A stretch of 45,281 nt of DNA from an uncultured Neomegalonema sp. (GCA_937922185.1 CAKZUT010000124.1:1-45281), one strand, 5' to 3'. Positions 17,071 to 26,413 are shown, counted from the stretch's first letter. Numbers and translations: made by a program. The notes: generated from the sequence alone by a model not told the origin.

Positions 17071-18582
17071 ATGGCTTTGAATCTTGGGGCGGTAGACGAC
17101 CATGACATGAAGCCGAAGATCACGGTCTTCGGCGTGGGCGGTGCGGGCGGCAATGCCGTCAACAACATGATCAACAAAAACCTGGAGGGCGTGGAGTTCG
17201 TCGTGGCGAATACCGACGCGCAGGCGATCGAGCAGTCCCGCTCGTCGCGCCGGGTTCAGCTCGGCTCCGGCGTAACGGCGGGTCTGGGCGCGGGGATGAA
17301 ACCCTCCATCGGGCGCGAGGCCGCCGAGGAAACCATCGACGAGCTGATCGATCACCTCAACGGCGCGAATATGTGCTTCATCACCGCCGGCATGGGCGGG
17401 GGCACCGGCACGGGTGCCGCTCCGGTCATCGCCAAGGCGGCACGGGAACTGGGTGTCCTGACCGTCGGCGTCGTGACGAAGCCGTTCTCCTTCGAGGGCG
17501 CGAAACGGATGCAGCTTGCCGAGGACGGTCTTGAGGAGCTTCAGCAATACGTCGATACGCTCATCATCATCCCGAACCAGAACCTGTTCCGCATCGCGAC
17601 CGAGAACACGACCATCATGGATGCGTTCAACCTCGCCGATGATGTGCTGTATCAGGGCGTCAAGGGCGTCACCGACCTGATGGTCATGCCCGGCCTCATC
17701 AACCTCGACTTCGCGGATGTCCGCACGGTCATGGGCGAGATGGGCAAGGCCATGATGGGCACCGGTGAGGCCGAGGGCGAGGGCCGCGCGGTCGAGGCCG
17801 CCGAGAAAGCCATCGCCAACCCGCTGCTGGACGACGTGTCGCTCAAGGGCGCGCGGGGTGTTCTCATCAACATCACCGGCGGTCCCGACCTGAAACTGTT
17901 CGAGGTCGATGAGGCGGCATCCCGCATCAAGCAGGAAGTCGATCCCGGCGCGAACATCATCGTCGGCTCGTGCTTCGATGACAGCCTCAAGGGCCATATG
18001 CGCGTTTCCGTCGTCGCGACCGGCATCGAAGCCGAGGCGCAGACCGCGCGCGGTGCCGAGCCTGCGCGCCTCGGCGCAGCCAGCCGCCCCCGCCGGGCGA
18101 TCCCCGCTCCGCGCTATGCAAGCGATGCGGCGGGCGACCGCGAGATCGGGGCAGGAACGCGCCATGCGGTCCGTCAGGCCGTCGGCGCGCGCAGCGACGC
18201 TGTAGAAGAGCCGGTGACAGTCGATGACTATGCCGAGGAACCCCTCGCCGCGACCGGCACCGACGGCATCGCGCCGCAGATGCCGCTCAACGCCCCGACG
18301 ACCTCGACCCAGGGTGCCGTCGCGACCGTGATCGACCCCTCGGTCGCTGACACCGTTTCGATGGGTGCCTCCTCCGCACCGACCGAGAGCGCAGCACCGA
18401 TATCGGCCCGTGCCGGACTGAACCTGATCCGCCGCGTCGCCGACAGCCTCGGTGCCCGGTCGTCAGACAATGAGACAGCCCCGGCAAAATCGCCCTTCAA
18501 GGGCGAGAGCATCGACGGTGACGGGTCTTCCGAAGACGATGCGCTCCAGATCCCCGCATTTCTGCGGCGTCAGGCCAACTGA
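17071..18582 (+). CDS. ftsZ: Cell division protein FtsZ
   Basis: Tubulin-like GTPase forming the Z-ring; 503 residues. The GTPase domain shows [15 protein letters not shown] near the N-terminus, the tubulin signature [13 protein letters not shown] and the T7 loop [11 protein letters not shown] that completes the neighbour's active site. After about residue 320 comes a long, poorly conserved Ala/Thr/Ser-rich linker of some 165 residues, then the conserved C-terminal peptide [10 protein letters not shown] that binds FtsA and other partners. The long linker is typical of alphaproteobacteria. Unlike its upstream neighbours, ftsZ has its own 153-base leader with a CtrA-like site, and it is followed by a strong terminator, so it is probably transcribed at least partly on its own. 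Confidence 0.98.
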   Translation: MALNLGAVDDHDMKPKITVFGVGGAGGNAVNNMINKNLEGVEFVVANTDAQAIEQSRSSRRVQLGSGVTAGLGAGMKPSIGREAAEETIDELIDHLNGANMCFITAGMGGGTGTGAAPVIAKAARELGVLTVGVVTKPFSFEGAKRMQLAEDGLEELQQYVDTLIIIPNQNLFRIATENTTIMDAFNLADDVLYQGVKGVTDLMVMPGLINLDFADVRTVMGEMGKAMMGTGEAEGEGRAVEAAEKAIANPLLDDVSLKGARGVLINITGGPDLKLFEVDEAASRIKQEVDPGANIIVGSCFDDSLKGHMRVSVVATGIEAEAQTARGAEPARLGAASRPRRAIPAPRYASDAAGDREIGAGTRHAVRQAVGARSDAVEEPVTVDDYAEEPLAATGTDGIAPQMPLNAPTTSTQGAVATVIDPSVADTVSMGASSAPTESAAPISARAGLNLIRRVADSLGARSSDNETAPAKSPFKGESIDGDGSSEDDALQIPAFLRRQAN

Positions 18583-18623
18583 GCACGATCCCGCACCGCA
18601 AATCGGACGGGAAAAATCTGACG

Positions 18624-18658
18624 ATGAAAAGGCCGGGTTGAATCCCGGCCTTTTTCAT
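18624..18658 (+). terminator. Rho-independent terminator after ftsZ
   Basis: The stem AAAAGGCCGGG / CCCGGCCTTTTT with the 6-base loop ttgaat is followed by a T-run (tttttcat) 40 bases downstream of the ftsZ stop. This is the clearest intrinsic terminator in the window. The A-rich left flank means it may also work on the opposite strand. Confidence 0.9.
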
Positions 18659-18682
18659 GTTGAATCACTTAACGTGCAAGAA

Positions 18683-18697
18683 TTAACCATTTGTTAG
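18683..18697 (+). promoter_or_regulatory. CtrA-like site upstream of lpxC
   Basis: TTAA-N7-TTAG, beginning TTAACCAT, is one mismatch from the full CtrA consensus. It lies in the 238-base ftsZ-lpxC gap, after the ftsZ terminator and about 125 bases before the lpxC ATG. Function is inferred from the motif only. Confidence 0.4.
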
Positions 18698-18820
18698 TCA
18701 AATTGTTCCGAAGTTCATTCTTGGATAACCATTGTTGCAATCTGACATAAAGTTTGAATTGTCGTGCCGTGTACTGACTGCTACGTGGTAATTGTCTTCC
18801 CGACTTACGAGGTTTTTTTC

Positions 18821-19741
18821 ATGCAGCGCACTCTCGCCCGCAAGGCCCGGCTTTCCGGAGTCGGTGTCCACAGCGGCCAGCCTGCGACGGTCACGATCCT
18901 TCCCGCCCCCTGTGATACCGGCGTCCGGTTCATCCGCCTCGACATCGAGGATCGGAACAACCTGATCGACGCGCGCTTCGATACGGTCACGGATACGGCG
19001 CTGTGTACCTGCATCGGCAATGACGGCGGAGCGAAAGTCTCGACCATCGAACATCTGATGGCCGCACTGGCCGGATGCGGCATCGACAACGCCCTTGTCG
19101 AGGTGGACGGCCCCGAAGTGCCCATCATGGACGGCAGCTCCGGGCCATTTCTCGATGCCCTGCTCTCCGCCGGAACCATCGAACAGGATGAACCGCTGCG
19201 CGCGATTCGCATTCTCAAGCCGGTCACGGTCCATCTCGGTGACAAGACCGCCGAGTTACTGCCCGCCGAGCATTTCGAGATCGAATACGATATCGACTTC
19301 GACGATGCCGCCATTGGCAAACAACACCGGGTCGAGCGATTCACGGGCGATGCTTTTGTCCGCGATTATGCGGATTCGCGCACGTTCTGTACGCTGGGCG
19401 ATGTTGAGGCCCTGCGGAAGATCGGCTTCGCGCGCGGCGGTACGCTCCAGAACGCGATCGTCGTGGACAAGGGCCGCGTTCTCAATCGCGAGGGCCTGCG
19501 CCACCGGGACGAATTCGTCCGCCATAAGATGCTCGATGCCGTGGGCGATCTCGCCCTTGCCGGTGTGCCGGTCATCGGGCGTTATCGCGGTGTGCGCGCG
19601 GGGCATGACATGACGAACCGCCTGCTTCATGCCCTCTTCGCCGACCCCACCGCATGGCGTTACGAGGAAGTGGCCGACCGGGGGCTGGTCGCTCTCGACC
19701 ACGAGACGCAGGACCCGGCGCGCGATCTCGCCTATGCCTGA
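18821..19741 (+). CDS. lpxC: UDP-3-O-acyl-N-acetylglucosamine deacetylase
   Basis: Zinc enzyme catalysing the committed step of lipid A synthesis. The 306-residue protein has the N-terminal GVGVHSG motif, STIEHLMAAL (zinc ligand His78), IMDGSSGPF, RHKMLDAVGDL (zinc ligands His235 and Asp239) and AGHDMTN (catalytic His262). The ATG at 18821 is chosen over 18764 because the protein then starts QRTLARKARLSGVG, as family members do, with GAGG about 8 bases upstream. It has its own leader containing a CtrA-like site. In many gammaproteobacteria lpxC likewise follows ftsZ. Confidence 0.97.
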   Translation: MQRTLARKARLSGVGVHSGQPATVTILPAPCDTGVRFIRLDIEDRNNLIDARFDTVTDTALCTCIGNDGGAKVSTIEHLMAALAGCGIDNALVEVDGPEVPIMDGSSGPFLDALLSAGTIEQDEPLRAIRILKPVTVHLGDKTAELLPAEHFEIEYDIDFDDAAIGKQHRVERFTGDAFVRDYADSRTFCTLGDVEALRKIGFARGGTLQNAIVVDKGRVLNREGLRHRDEFVRHKMLDAVGDLALAGVPVIGRYRGVRAGHDMTNRLLHALFADPTAWRYEEVADRGLVALDHETQDPARDLAYA

Positions 19742-19891
19742 CCGGCTGTCCGGTGCGGCATCCTTGCGTTCAAAGCTCCTCGATTTCACGCGAAAAGCGG
19801 TTCCATAGGAGGGACCGCCTGCGCTATGCTTGCCCGCAAACCGCCGATCCGCCCGTTCCGGGTGCGGCGAAACCGACGATTGGGTGACTGC

Positions 19892-20773
19892 ATGTCAAGT
19901 TCCGACCTTTTCCGTAGCCGCGCCCTGCGGCCTGCCCTTCTGGTGACGCTGGCCCTCTCGCTCGGCGCATGTGGCGGAAATGTTCCGTCCCTCGGCGTGG
20001 GGTCGCTCTTCTCGAAGGAGGAAGCCCCCCTTGAGGCGCGTGAACCGCAGGCGATCTTCGCCGATGCACAGGACAATCTGAAGAAAGACAGGCCCAAGAC
20101 AGCCGCTTTCCTGTTCGATGAGGTCGAACGCCTCTACCCCTATTCCGACGTGGCGAAAGACGCGATGCTGATGTCCGCCGTCGCCTCGTATGAAGCTCAG
20201 GAATACGACAAGGCCGTCCTCGCCGCCGAACGCTTCGTCGGCTTCTACCCCAGCGACGATCAGACCGCCTATGCGCGCCATATCATCGCGCAGAGTTATT
20301 ACGAGCAGATCGTCGATGTGGGCCGCGATCAGGGCATGACGATTCAGGCCAAACAGGCTCTGGACGAGCTGATCGCCCGCCACCCGGAAAGCAAATACGC
20401 CAGGGACGCCTCCATCAAGCGCGATCTGACCGTCGATCAGATCGCCGGCAAGGAAATGGCCGTCGGACGCTATTATCTCAAGAACGGCCAGTATATCGGC
20501 GCGATCAACCGCTTTCAGACCGTCGCGAAGGATTACGACACCACCAGCCATGTCGAGGAGGCGCTGCATCGCCTTGTGGAGGCCAACCTCGCGCTCGGCC
20601 TGCTGGAAGAGGCCAAGGCCAACGCCGCCGTACTCGGCTTCAACTATCCCGGCTCGGACTGGTACGGGGCCAGCTATTCCCTGCTGACCGGCGAGAATCT
20701 GACCGGTGGCCTCTCGCAGGATGCCTGGTACAAACGGATGTACCGGCAGGTGATCCTCGGCGAGTGGCTCTGA
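19892..20773 (+). CDS. bamD: Outer membrane protein assembly factor BamD (ComL-type lipoprotein)
   Basis: Essential lipoprotein of the BAM complex that inserts beta-barrel proteins in the outer membrane. The 293-residue protein has a lipoprotein signal with lipobox LSLGAC (Cys27) followed by TPR-like helices (EAREPQAIFADAQ, PKTAAFLFDEVERLYPYS, AYARHIIAQSYYEQ, KYARDASIKRD). The YPYS and YARHIIAQSYYEQI stretches are typical of BamD. The ATG at 19892 is chosen because it opens into the signal; the 22 residues before it in the ORF track are Arg-rich and not signal-like. Sits 150 bases after lpxC and 16 bases before recN, as in other Rhodobacterales. Confidence 0.95.
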   Translation: MSSSDLFRSRALRPALLVTLALSLGACGGNVPSLGVGSLFSKEEAPLEAREPQAIFADAQDNLKKDRPKTAAFLFDEVERLYPYSDVAKDAMLMSAVASYEAQEYDKAVLAAERFVGFYPSDDQTAYARHIIAQSYYEQIVDVGRDQGMTIQAKQALDELIARHPESKYARDASIKRDLTVDQIAGKEMAVGRYYLKNGQYIGAINRFQTVAKDYDTTSHVEEALHRLVEANLALGLLEEAKANAAVLGFNYPGSDWYGASYSLLTGENLTGGLSQDAWYKRMYRQVILGEWL

Positions 20774-20789
20774 GCGAGGCGCGCGCGCC

Positions 20790-22466
20790 ATGCTCCGGCG
20801 TCTGTCGATCCGCAATATCGTCCTGATCGACGCGCTCGACCTCGATTTCGATGCGGGCCTCGGGGCCATGACGGGCGAGACGGGGGCGGGTAAATCGATC
20901 CTGCTGGACGCGCTCGGCGCGGCGCTCGGCGCGCGGGCCAATGCCGACCTCGTGCGAATGGGCGCGGATAAAGGCTCGGCCACGGCGGAATTTGAACTCG
21001 ATGAGGATCACCCCGCCTGGGCATGGCTGCGCGAGCAGGGGCACGACATCGAGGATGCCGCCCTCATCGTGCGCCGCGTGATCGGACGCGAGGGCCGCAG
21101 CCGGGCATTCGTCAACGATCAGCCGGTCGGCGTGGCCACCCTGCGCGAACTCGGCACGCGGCTGATCGAGATTCACGGGCAATTCGATGACCGGGCGCTG
21201 GTCGATCCCGCCGGACACCGGGGTCTTCTCGACGCCTATGGCGGATTGCAGAAGGAACACAGGCGGGTCCATACCCTCTACACCGCATGGCGCGATGCGA
21301 CGACCCGGCTGGAGGCCACCCGCGCCGAAATCGCCGAAGCCCAGCGCGATGCGGAATTCGTGCGGCATTCGGTCGATGAACTGGCCGACCTCGCCCCGGA
21401 AGAGGGCGAGGAGGATACACTCGATACCGAACGCCGCCGGATGCAGCGCGCTGAGTCGATTGCCGATGACGTGAGCAAGGCCATCGCCCAGCTCGGCAAT
21501 CAGGGGGCCGAGGGCGCGCTGTCGGACACCCTGCGCCGGATCGAGATCGCCGCGCAGAAGGCCGACGGACGGCTCGACGCGGCACTGGAGGCCATCGCAC
21601 GGGCGATGAATACCTGCGCCGAGGCCCTGTCGGAGGTCGAGCGCGCGGCGGAAGCCCTGACCTTCGATCCCCGGCGGCTGGAACAGGCCGAGGAACGTCT
21701 GTTCGCCCTGCGCGCCCTTGCCCGCAAGCACCGGATCGGCGTGGCCGACCTGCCCAACCTCCATGCCGGGCTGGCCGACAAGCTGGCCTTCATCGAACAG
21801 GGCGAGGCGAAGTTGACCGATATGGAGGCGGAGGTCGCCACGGCCCACGGTGCGTTTCTCGATGCGGCAAAGGCGCTCAGCCGGGCGCGGCAGGAGGCCG
21901 GGGGCGTTCTCGACAAGCAGGTCGTGGGCGAGCTTGCACCGCTGAAACTGGAACGCGCGATCTTCCGCACCCTCGTCGAGAGCGACCCGGACAAGGCAGG
22001 GCCGGACGGCATCGACCGCGTGGCCTTCGAGGTGACGACCAACCCCGGCTCGGCCCCCGGTGCCATCGACAGGATCGCCTCTGGCGGCGAACTCTCGCGC
22101 TTCCTGCTGGCGCTGAAAGTCTGTCTGGCGCGCAAGGGCGACGGCAAGACGCTGATCTTCGACGAGATCGACCGGGGCGTCGGCGGGGCCACGGCGGCGG
22201 CCATCGGGGCGCGGCTCAAGCGCCTCGGCGCAGACACGCAAACCCTTGTCATCACCCACGCGCCCCAGGTCGCCGCCGAAGCCGATCGCCAGTGGCGGAT
22301 CGAGAAATCGGTCGTACAGGGCGAGGACGGCGAAACCACCCTCACCCGCGTGGTCGAATTGTCGAAAACCGAGCGGGTGGACGAACTGGCGCGGATGCTG
22401 GCCGGGGAATCCGTGACGAAGGCCGCAAAGGACGCGGCGCGGAGCCTGCTCAAGGCGGCAAGCTAG
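20790..22466 (+). CDS. recN: DNA repair protein RecN
   Basis: SMC-like ATPase acting early in double-strand-break repair; 558 residues. The N-terminal ATPase half has MTGETGAGKSILLDAL (Walker A), a central Ala/Glu-rich coiled-coil region spans about 155-365, and the C-terminal half has the ABC signature ASGGELSRFLLALK, Walker B TLIFDEIDRGVGG and the H-loop VITHAPQVAA. Only 16 bases separate it from bamD, so it is probably in the same operon. I see no LexA box in front of it, though recN is SOS-controlled in many bacteria. Confidence 0.97.
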   Translation: MLRRLSIRNIVLIDALDLDFDAGLGAMTGETGAGKSILLDALGAALGARANADLVRMGADKGSATAEFELDEDHPAWAWLREQGHDIEDAALIVRRVIGREGRSRAFVNDQPVGVATLRELGTRLIEIHGQFDDRALVDPAGHRGLLDAYGGLQKEHRRVHTLYTAWRDATTRLEATRAEIAEAQRDAEFVRHSVDELADLAPEEGEEDTLDTERRRMQRAESIADDVSKAIAQLGNQGAEGALSDTLRRIEIAAQKADGRLDAALEAIARAMNTCAEALSEVERAAEALTFDPRRLEQAEERLFALRALARKHRIGVADLPNLHAGLADKLAFIEQGEAKLTDMEAEVATAHGAFLDAAKALSRARQEAGGVLDKQVVGELAPLKLERAIFRTLVESDPDKAGPDGIDRVAFEVTTNPGSAPGAIDRIASGGELSRFLLALKVCLARKGDGKTLIFDEIDRGVGGATAAAIGARLKRLGADTQTLVITHAPQVAAEADRQWRIEKSVVQGEDGETTLTRVVELSKTERVDELARMLAGESVTKAAKDAARSLLKAAS

Positions 22467-22481
22467 ACAGGGAGATATTCC

Positions 22482-23855
22482 ATGGCCTTCGACGCCACCA
22501 TTACCGCGCTGAAATCGGAATACGGCGACCGCTGCGCCACATCGGATGCGGTGCGCGATCACCATGCGAACGGCGAGGCATATCATGCGCCCGTGCGCCC
22601 CGATGCCGTGCTGTTTCCCGGCTCGACCGAGGAAGTCGCGGCCATCGTCAAGACCTGCGCGGCGGGCAATTGCCCCATCGTCCCCTTTGGCACCGGCACC
22701 TCGCTGGAGGGCCATGTGGTGCCCCTGCGCGGGGGCGTGACCCTTGATATGAGCCGGATGGATTCGGTTCTCGCGGTTCACCCCGAAGATCTCGACGTGG
22801 TGGTCCAGCCCGGCGTCACGCGGCGGCGTCTGAACGAGGAGTTGCGCGATACGGGCCTGTTCTTCCCGGTCGATCCGGGGGCGGATGCGTCGCTGGGGGG
22901 CATGGCGGCGACACGGGCCTCGGGCACGACCGCCGTGCGCTACGGCACGATGCGCGAGAACGTGCTGGCGGTCGAGGCGGTCATGGCCGACGGTCGCATC
23001 GTGCGAGCGGGCACGCGCGCGCGCAAATCCTCCGCCGGATACGATCTGTGCAAGCTGCTGGTCGGGTCGGAGGGAACGCTGGGGGTCATCACCGAACTGA
23101 CCCTGCGCCTTTATGGTCAGCCGGAGGCGACGGCGGCGGGGGTCTGCACCTTTGACACGGTGGAGGGGGCGGTCGATGCCGTCATCCTGACCATGCAGAG
23201 CGGCCTGCCGGTGGCGCGGATCGAGTTTCTGGACGAATTGCAGATCCGGGCGGTGAACAACTATTCCAAACTGGGGCTGGAGGAAAAACCCACCCTGTTC
23301 CTTGAATTTCACGGCACCGAAGCCGGGGTCGCGGAACAATCCGAACGCTTCGGCGAGATTGCCCGCGAATACGGCGGCGGGGCCTTCGACTGGGCCACCC
23401 AGGCCGAGGACCGCAACCGTCTGTGGCGCGCCCGGCACGATGCCTATTACGCCGTGAAGGCCCTGCGCCCCGGCGCGCAGGGTTACGTCACCGATGCCTG
23501 CGTCCCGATCTCGCGGCTGGCCGAGGCAATTCTGGAGACCAAGAAAGATATCGCCGAAAGCGGTATGCTGGCCCCGGTGGTCGGCCATGTCGGGGACGGC
23601 AATTTCCATCTCGCCATCCTGATCGACCCCAGAGATCAGGACGAGTTGAAAGGCGCGGAGGCCCTGGCCCATCGCATCGCCGAGCGCGCGCTGGACATGG
23701 GCGGCACGGTCACGGGCGAGCATGGCGTCGGCATGGGCAAGATGAAATACATGGCCGCCGAACATGGCGGAGGCTACGAAATCATGCGCCAGATCAAGCG
23801 CGCGCTCGACCCGCAGAACATCATGAACCCCGGCAAGATCGTGGACATGAACTGA
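22482..23855 (+). CDS. FAD-binding oxidoreductase, D-lactate dehydrogenase/glycolate oxidase (GlcD) type
   Basis: A 457-residue flavoprotein of the PCMH-type FAD-binding family, oxidising a 2-hydroxyacid and passing electrons to cytochrome c or quinone. FAD-binding sequences are PFGTGTSLEGHV, VVQPGVTRRRLNEEL, and DPGADASLGGMAATRASGT. The C-terminal domain has GHVGDGNFHLAI and GEHGVGMGKMKYM, the histidine-containing metal and substrate motifs of D-lactate dehydrogenase/GlcD proteins, and ends with IMNPGKI. The sequence resembles the mitochondrial LDHD/DLD group most closely, but D-lactate versus D-2-hydroxyglutarate or glycolate cannot be decided. The gene is preceded by a good ribosome site (caggga) 15 bases after recN. 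Confidence 0.88.
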   Translation: MAFDATITALKSEYGDRCATSDAVRDHHANGEAYHAPVRPDAVLFPGSTEEVAAIVKTCAAGNCPIVPFGTGTSLEGHVVPLRGGVTLDMSRMDSVLAVHPEDLDVVVQPGVTRRRLNEELRDTGLFFPVDPGADASLGGMAATRASGTTAVRYGTMRENVLAVEAVMADGRIVRAGTRARKSSAGYDLCKLLVGSEGTLGVITELTLRLYGQPEATAAGVCTFDTVEGAVDAVILTMQSGLPVARIEFLDELQIRAVNNYSKLGLEEKPTLFLEFHGTEAGVAEQSERFGEIAREYGGGAFDWATQAEDRNRLWRARHDAYYAVKALRPGAQGYVTDACVPISRLAEAILETKKDIAESGMLAPVVGHVGDGNFHLAILIDPRDQDELKGAEALAHRIAERALDMGGTVTGEHGVGMGKMKYMAAEHGGGYEIMRQIKRALDPQNIMNPGKIVDMN

Positions 23856-23865
23856 GAACATTCCC

Positions 23866-23942
23866 GCTGATCCGGGGTCTGTCTCCGATCAGAGAAAGCC
23901 CGGACCGGCTGTGCAGGATTACGTTCCGCACAGCCTCCGGGG
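23866..23942. repeat. Palindromic intergenic repeat (CCGGGG family, copy 2)
   Basis: Between the FAD oxidase and cobT. Contains tccggg (23871-23876)/cccgga (23899-23904) and ctgtgc (23909-23914)/gcacag (23928-23933) stems. Its right half, ggaccggctgtgcagg through cctccgggg, aligns without gaps to copy 1 at 32 of 41 bases. Transcription may be attenuated here before cobT. Confidence 0.7.
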
Positions 23943-23963
23943 CAGCACCCGAAGGCCAGAACC

Positions 23964-24983
23964 GTGTTCGATATCCCCTCCCTCGACCTCTCCCGTGAAC
24001 CGGCGCTGCGCGATCTCATCGACGACAAGGCCAAGCCGGTCGGGTCGCTGGGGCGGCTGGAGGCTCTGGCCCTTCAGATCGCGCTCATACGCGGCGAGGA
24101 GCGGCCCGCACTCGGCAAGGCCCGCTCGGTCATCTTTGCGGGGGATCACGGCATCACGGCGGAAGGGGTGTCCTCGCATCCCCCCGAGGTGACGGCGGCG
24201 ATGGTCGGCAATTTTCTGGCGGGCGGCGCGACCATCTCTGCCTTCACGCGGATTGCGGGGGCGCAGTTGCGGGTGGTGGATGCCGGGGTCGCCTCGCCCC
24301 TGCCCGCCCATCCCGACCTGACAGATGCGAAGATCGCGCCCGGCACGCGCAATTCGGCGCTGGAACCGGCGATGACCGGCGCGCAACGCGATGCGGCCCT
24401 CGACCGGGGCATGGCACTGGCGCGGGAGGCTGTGGCGGAGGGTGTCGATATCCTTGCCCCCGGCGAGATGGGCATCGGCAATACCGCCGCCGCCAGCCTG
24501 ATCGTCCATCGGCTTGCTCCGGCTCCGCTCGACGCGGTGGTGGGGCGCGGGGCGGGGCTGGATGACCCCGGCCTGACCCGCAAGCGCGCGGTGCTGGCCA
24601 GAGCGGCGGCACGGACGGATACGACCGATCCTCTGGCGGTTCTGGCGGAATTCGGCGGGTTCGAGATCGCCATGATGACCGGGTTCATGCTGGGCGGCGC
24701 GGCGGAAAACCGCATCGTGATCGTGGACGGCTTCATTGCCGGAGCGGCGGCCCTGGTCGCCTGCCGCATCGCGCCCCCCGCGCGGGAGCGGATGGTCTTC
24801 GCCCATCGCTCGGCGGAACCGGGAGCAAAGGCGATCCTCGATGCGCTGGAGGCCGCCCCCCTGCTCGACCTGGGCCTGCGCCTCGGCGAGGGGTCCGGGG
24901 CCGCGCTGGCGATCCCCATGGTGCGGGCGGCGGCGGCGATCCTGACCGATCTGGCGGATTATCCGCGAGGGCCGGGACAATGA
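23964..24983 (+). CDS. cobT: Nicotinate-nucleotide--dimethylbenzimidazole phosphoribosyltransferase
   Basis: Activates the lower ligand of cobalamin by making alpha-ribazole phosphate from DMB and NaMN. The 339-residue protein has KPVGSLGRLE at the N-terminus, FAGDHGITAEGVSS, GEMGIGNTAAAS, VGRGAGLDD and RLGEGSGAALAI, whose glutamate (about residue 309) corresponds to the catalytic base. Start is a GTG at 23964 with GAAGG 8 bases upstream. It overlaps cobS by four bases (ATGA). Although a B12 gene, its 108-base leader shows no cobalamin riboswitch; it holds a palindromic repeat instead. Confidence 0.96.
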   Translation: MFDIPSLDLSREPALRDLIDDKAKPVGSLGRLEALALQIALIRGEERPALGKARSVIFAGDHGITAEGVSSHPPEVTAAMVGNFLAGGATISAFTRIAGAQLRVVDAGVASPLPAHPDLTDAKIAPGTRNSALEPAMTGAQRDAALDRGMALAREAVAEGVDILAPGEMGIGNTAAASLIVHRLAPAPLDAVVGRGAGLDDPGLTRKRAVLARAAARTDTTDPLAVLAEFGGFEIAMMTGFMLGGAAENRIVIVDGFIAGAAALVACRIAPPARERMVFAHRSAEPGAKAILDALEAAPLLDLGLRLGEGSGAALAIPMVRAAAAILTDLADYPRGPGQ

Positions 24984-25780
24984 AGCCCGGAACAATAAAG
25001 AGGGAATTGCAGGCCTTTTTCTCCGCCGTACAGTTCCTCACGCGCTTGCCTGTGCCGGACTGGACGGGGTGGGAAGCGGGTCGGCTCGACCGCGCGACCC
25101 CGCATTTCACGCTGGTCGGCGGCATCATCGGCGCGGCGGCGGGTCTCGTCTTCCTGATCGCGGGTCTTGTCTTCACCCCGCTGATCGCCGCCTTGCTGGC
25201 CACCGGCACCGCCATCATGCTGACCGGCGCATTGCATGAGGACGGTCTGGCCGATTTCGCCGACGGACTGGGCACCCGCGATCCGGTGCGGGCGCTGGCC
25301 ATCATGAAGGACAGCCATATCGGCGCCTTCGGCGTCATCGCCCTGATCGTGGTCCTGTCCCTGAAGATCGCGGCACTTGCGGCCCTGCCCCCGCTCTTCG
25401 GGGCGACGGCCCTGATCGCGGCCCATGGTCTCAGCCGCGCATGGCTCTACCCCACGGTAAAAGCACTGAACTACGCGCGCGATCCGGGCGAGGCCAAGGT
25501 CGCCCCCATCTCGCGCATGATCATGCGGGGCGAGTGGGTGCGGGTCGTCCTGTTCGCTTTGCTGGTCTTTGTTCCGATGGTCACCGCCGCCGTCCTCATC
25601 GACCCGTTGCGCCTGATCGGCTGTGCGCTGGCCCTGTTCGCCGCCGCCGCCGCCATGCTGGTCACCCTGAACACGATGAAGGTCCGCACGGGTGGCTGGA
25701 CCGGCGATACGCTGGGCGCGCAGCAACAGCTCACCGAAACCGCCTTCCTGATCGGAGCGAGCGCATGGATATCCATCTGA
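24980..25780 (+). CDS. cobS: Adenosylcobinamide-GDP ribazoletransferase (cobalamin synthase)
   Basis: Integral-membrane enzyme joining adenosylcobinamide-GDP to alpha-ribazole (phosphate), the final assembly step of cobalamin. The 266-residue protein has FFSAVQFLTRLPVP at the N-terminus, the Asp-rich motif GALHEDGLADFADGLG with a following MKDSHIGAFG, several hydrophobic helices, and the C-terminal GGWTGDTLGAQQQ. These are hallmark CobS/CobV motifs. The ATG overlaps the cobT stop and the last 16 bases overlap the next gene, so cobT-cobS-cobC-like form one unit. Confidence 0.96.
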   Translation: MKPGTIKRELQAFFSAVQFLTRLPVPDWTGWEAGRLDRATPHFTLVGGIIGAAAGLVFLIAGLVFTPLIAALLATGTAIMLTGALHEDGLADFADGLGTRDPVRALAIMKDSHIGAFGVIALIVVLSLKIAALAALPPLFGATALIAAHGLSRAWLYPTVKALNYARDPGEAKVAPISRMIMRGEWVRVVLFALLVFVPMVTAAVLIDPLRLIGCALALFAAAAAMLVTLNTMKVRTGGWTGDTLGAQQQLTETAFLIGASAWISI

Positions 25781-26325
25781 TCCGGCATCCGCGTACCGTC
25801 GCCCCGCGCGGCACCTGCTACGGCGCGCTCGATATCGAGGCTGACCCGGAGCGGCTTGCCGCTGATGCCGCCCGCCTTGCGCCCGCGATCCCGGCGGGTG
25901 CGCGCTTTCTCTCCAGCCCCCTGCGGCGCGCACGCGCGCTGGCCGAAGCCCTTGCCGGAGGGCCGGTCCCGACCGATGCACGGCTTGTGGAGATGGATTT
26001 CGGCGAATGGGAGGGCAGGCTCTGGGATGATCTGCCCCGCACGGAAATCGACGCCTGGGCGGATGACGTGGCCGGTTATGCCATTCCCGGCGGCGAATCC
26101 GTCATGACGATGAACACACGGGTTCTCGACTGGTGGGAAAGCGTGGAGATCACGGATACACCGCTCGTCGTCGTCTCCCATGGCGGACCACTCAGACTGC
26201 TCGCAAGCCATGTGACCGGCTCGTCCCCGGCGAGGAGCATGGCCTTTGAAATCCAGTGGGGAAACCGGGCGCTGATCTGGCGCAATCCCGGACATACGGT
26301 ACTGGCGGGGTGGAATCTGCGCTGA
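25765..26325 (+). CDS. cobC: Histidine phosphatase family protein, probable alpha-ribazole phosphatase (CobC-like)
   Basis: A 186-residue member of the histidine phosphatase superfamily: N-terminal LIRHPRT (the RHG-type motif with His as phospho-acceptor), LSSPLRRARALAEAL, EMDFGEWEGRLW and VSHGGPLRLL with the second histidine. The ATG at 25765 is far inside the ORF-track frame; the region before it encodes cobS in another frame. The 16-base overlap with cobS strongly suggests a role in the same pathway: dephosphorylating alpha-ribazole phosphate or adenosylcobalamin phosphate. The superfamily is broad, so the symbol rests partly on context. Confidence 0.85.
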   Translation: MDIHLIRHPRTVAPRGTCYGALDIEADPERLAADAARLAPAIPAGARFLSSPLRRARALAEALAGGPVPTDARLVEMDFGEWEGRLWDDLPRTEIDAWADDVAGYAIPGGESVMTMNTRVLDWWESVEITDTPLVVVSHGGPLRLLASHVTGSSPARSMAFEIQWGNRALIWRNPGHTVLAGWNLR

Positions 26326-26413
26326 CTCACGGCCTGTCACGCTTTCGTGCCCTCGCTTGGCACAGGGCCGCCAACGGGATACCCGGCATCGCGAACCAAC
26401 CGGGAGTAGAGCC

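Noticed and set aside
20640-23861. 1073-residue minus-strand ORF
   Set aside because: It is a high-GC shadow covering recN and the FAD oxidase, both of which have complete family motifs on the plus strand; the shadow protein has no recognisable domain and biased composition.
23856-23963. Cobalamin riboswitch upstream of cobT
   Set aside because: No B12-box-like conserved element is seen and the gap is only 108 bases, occupied by a palindromic repeat.
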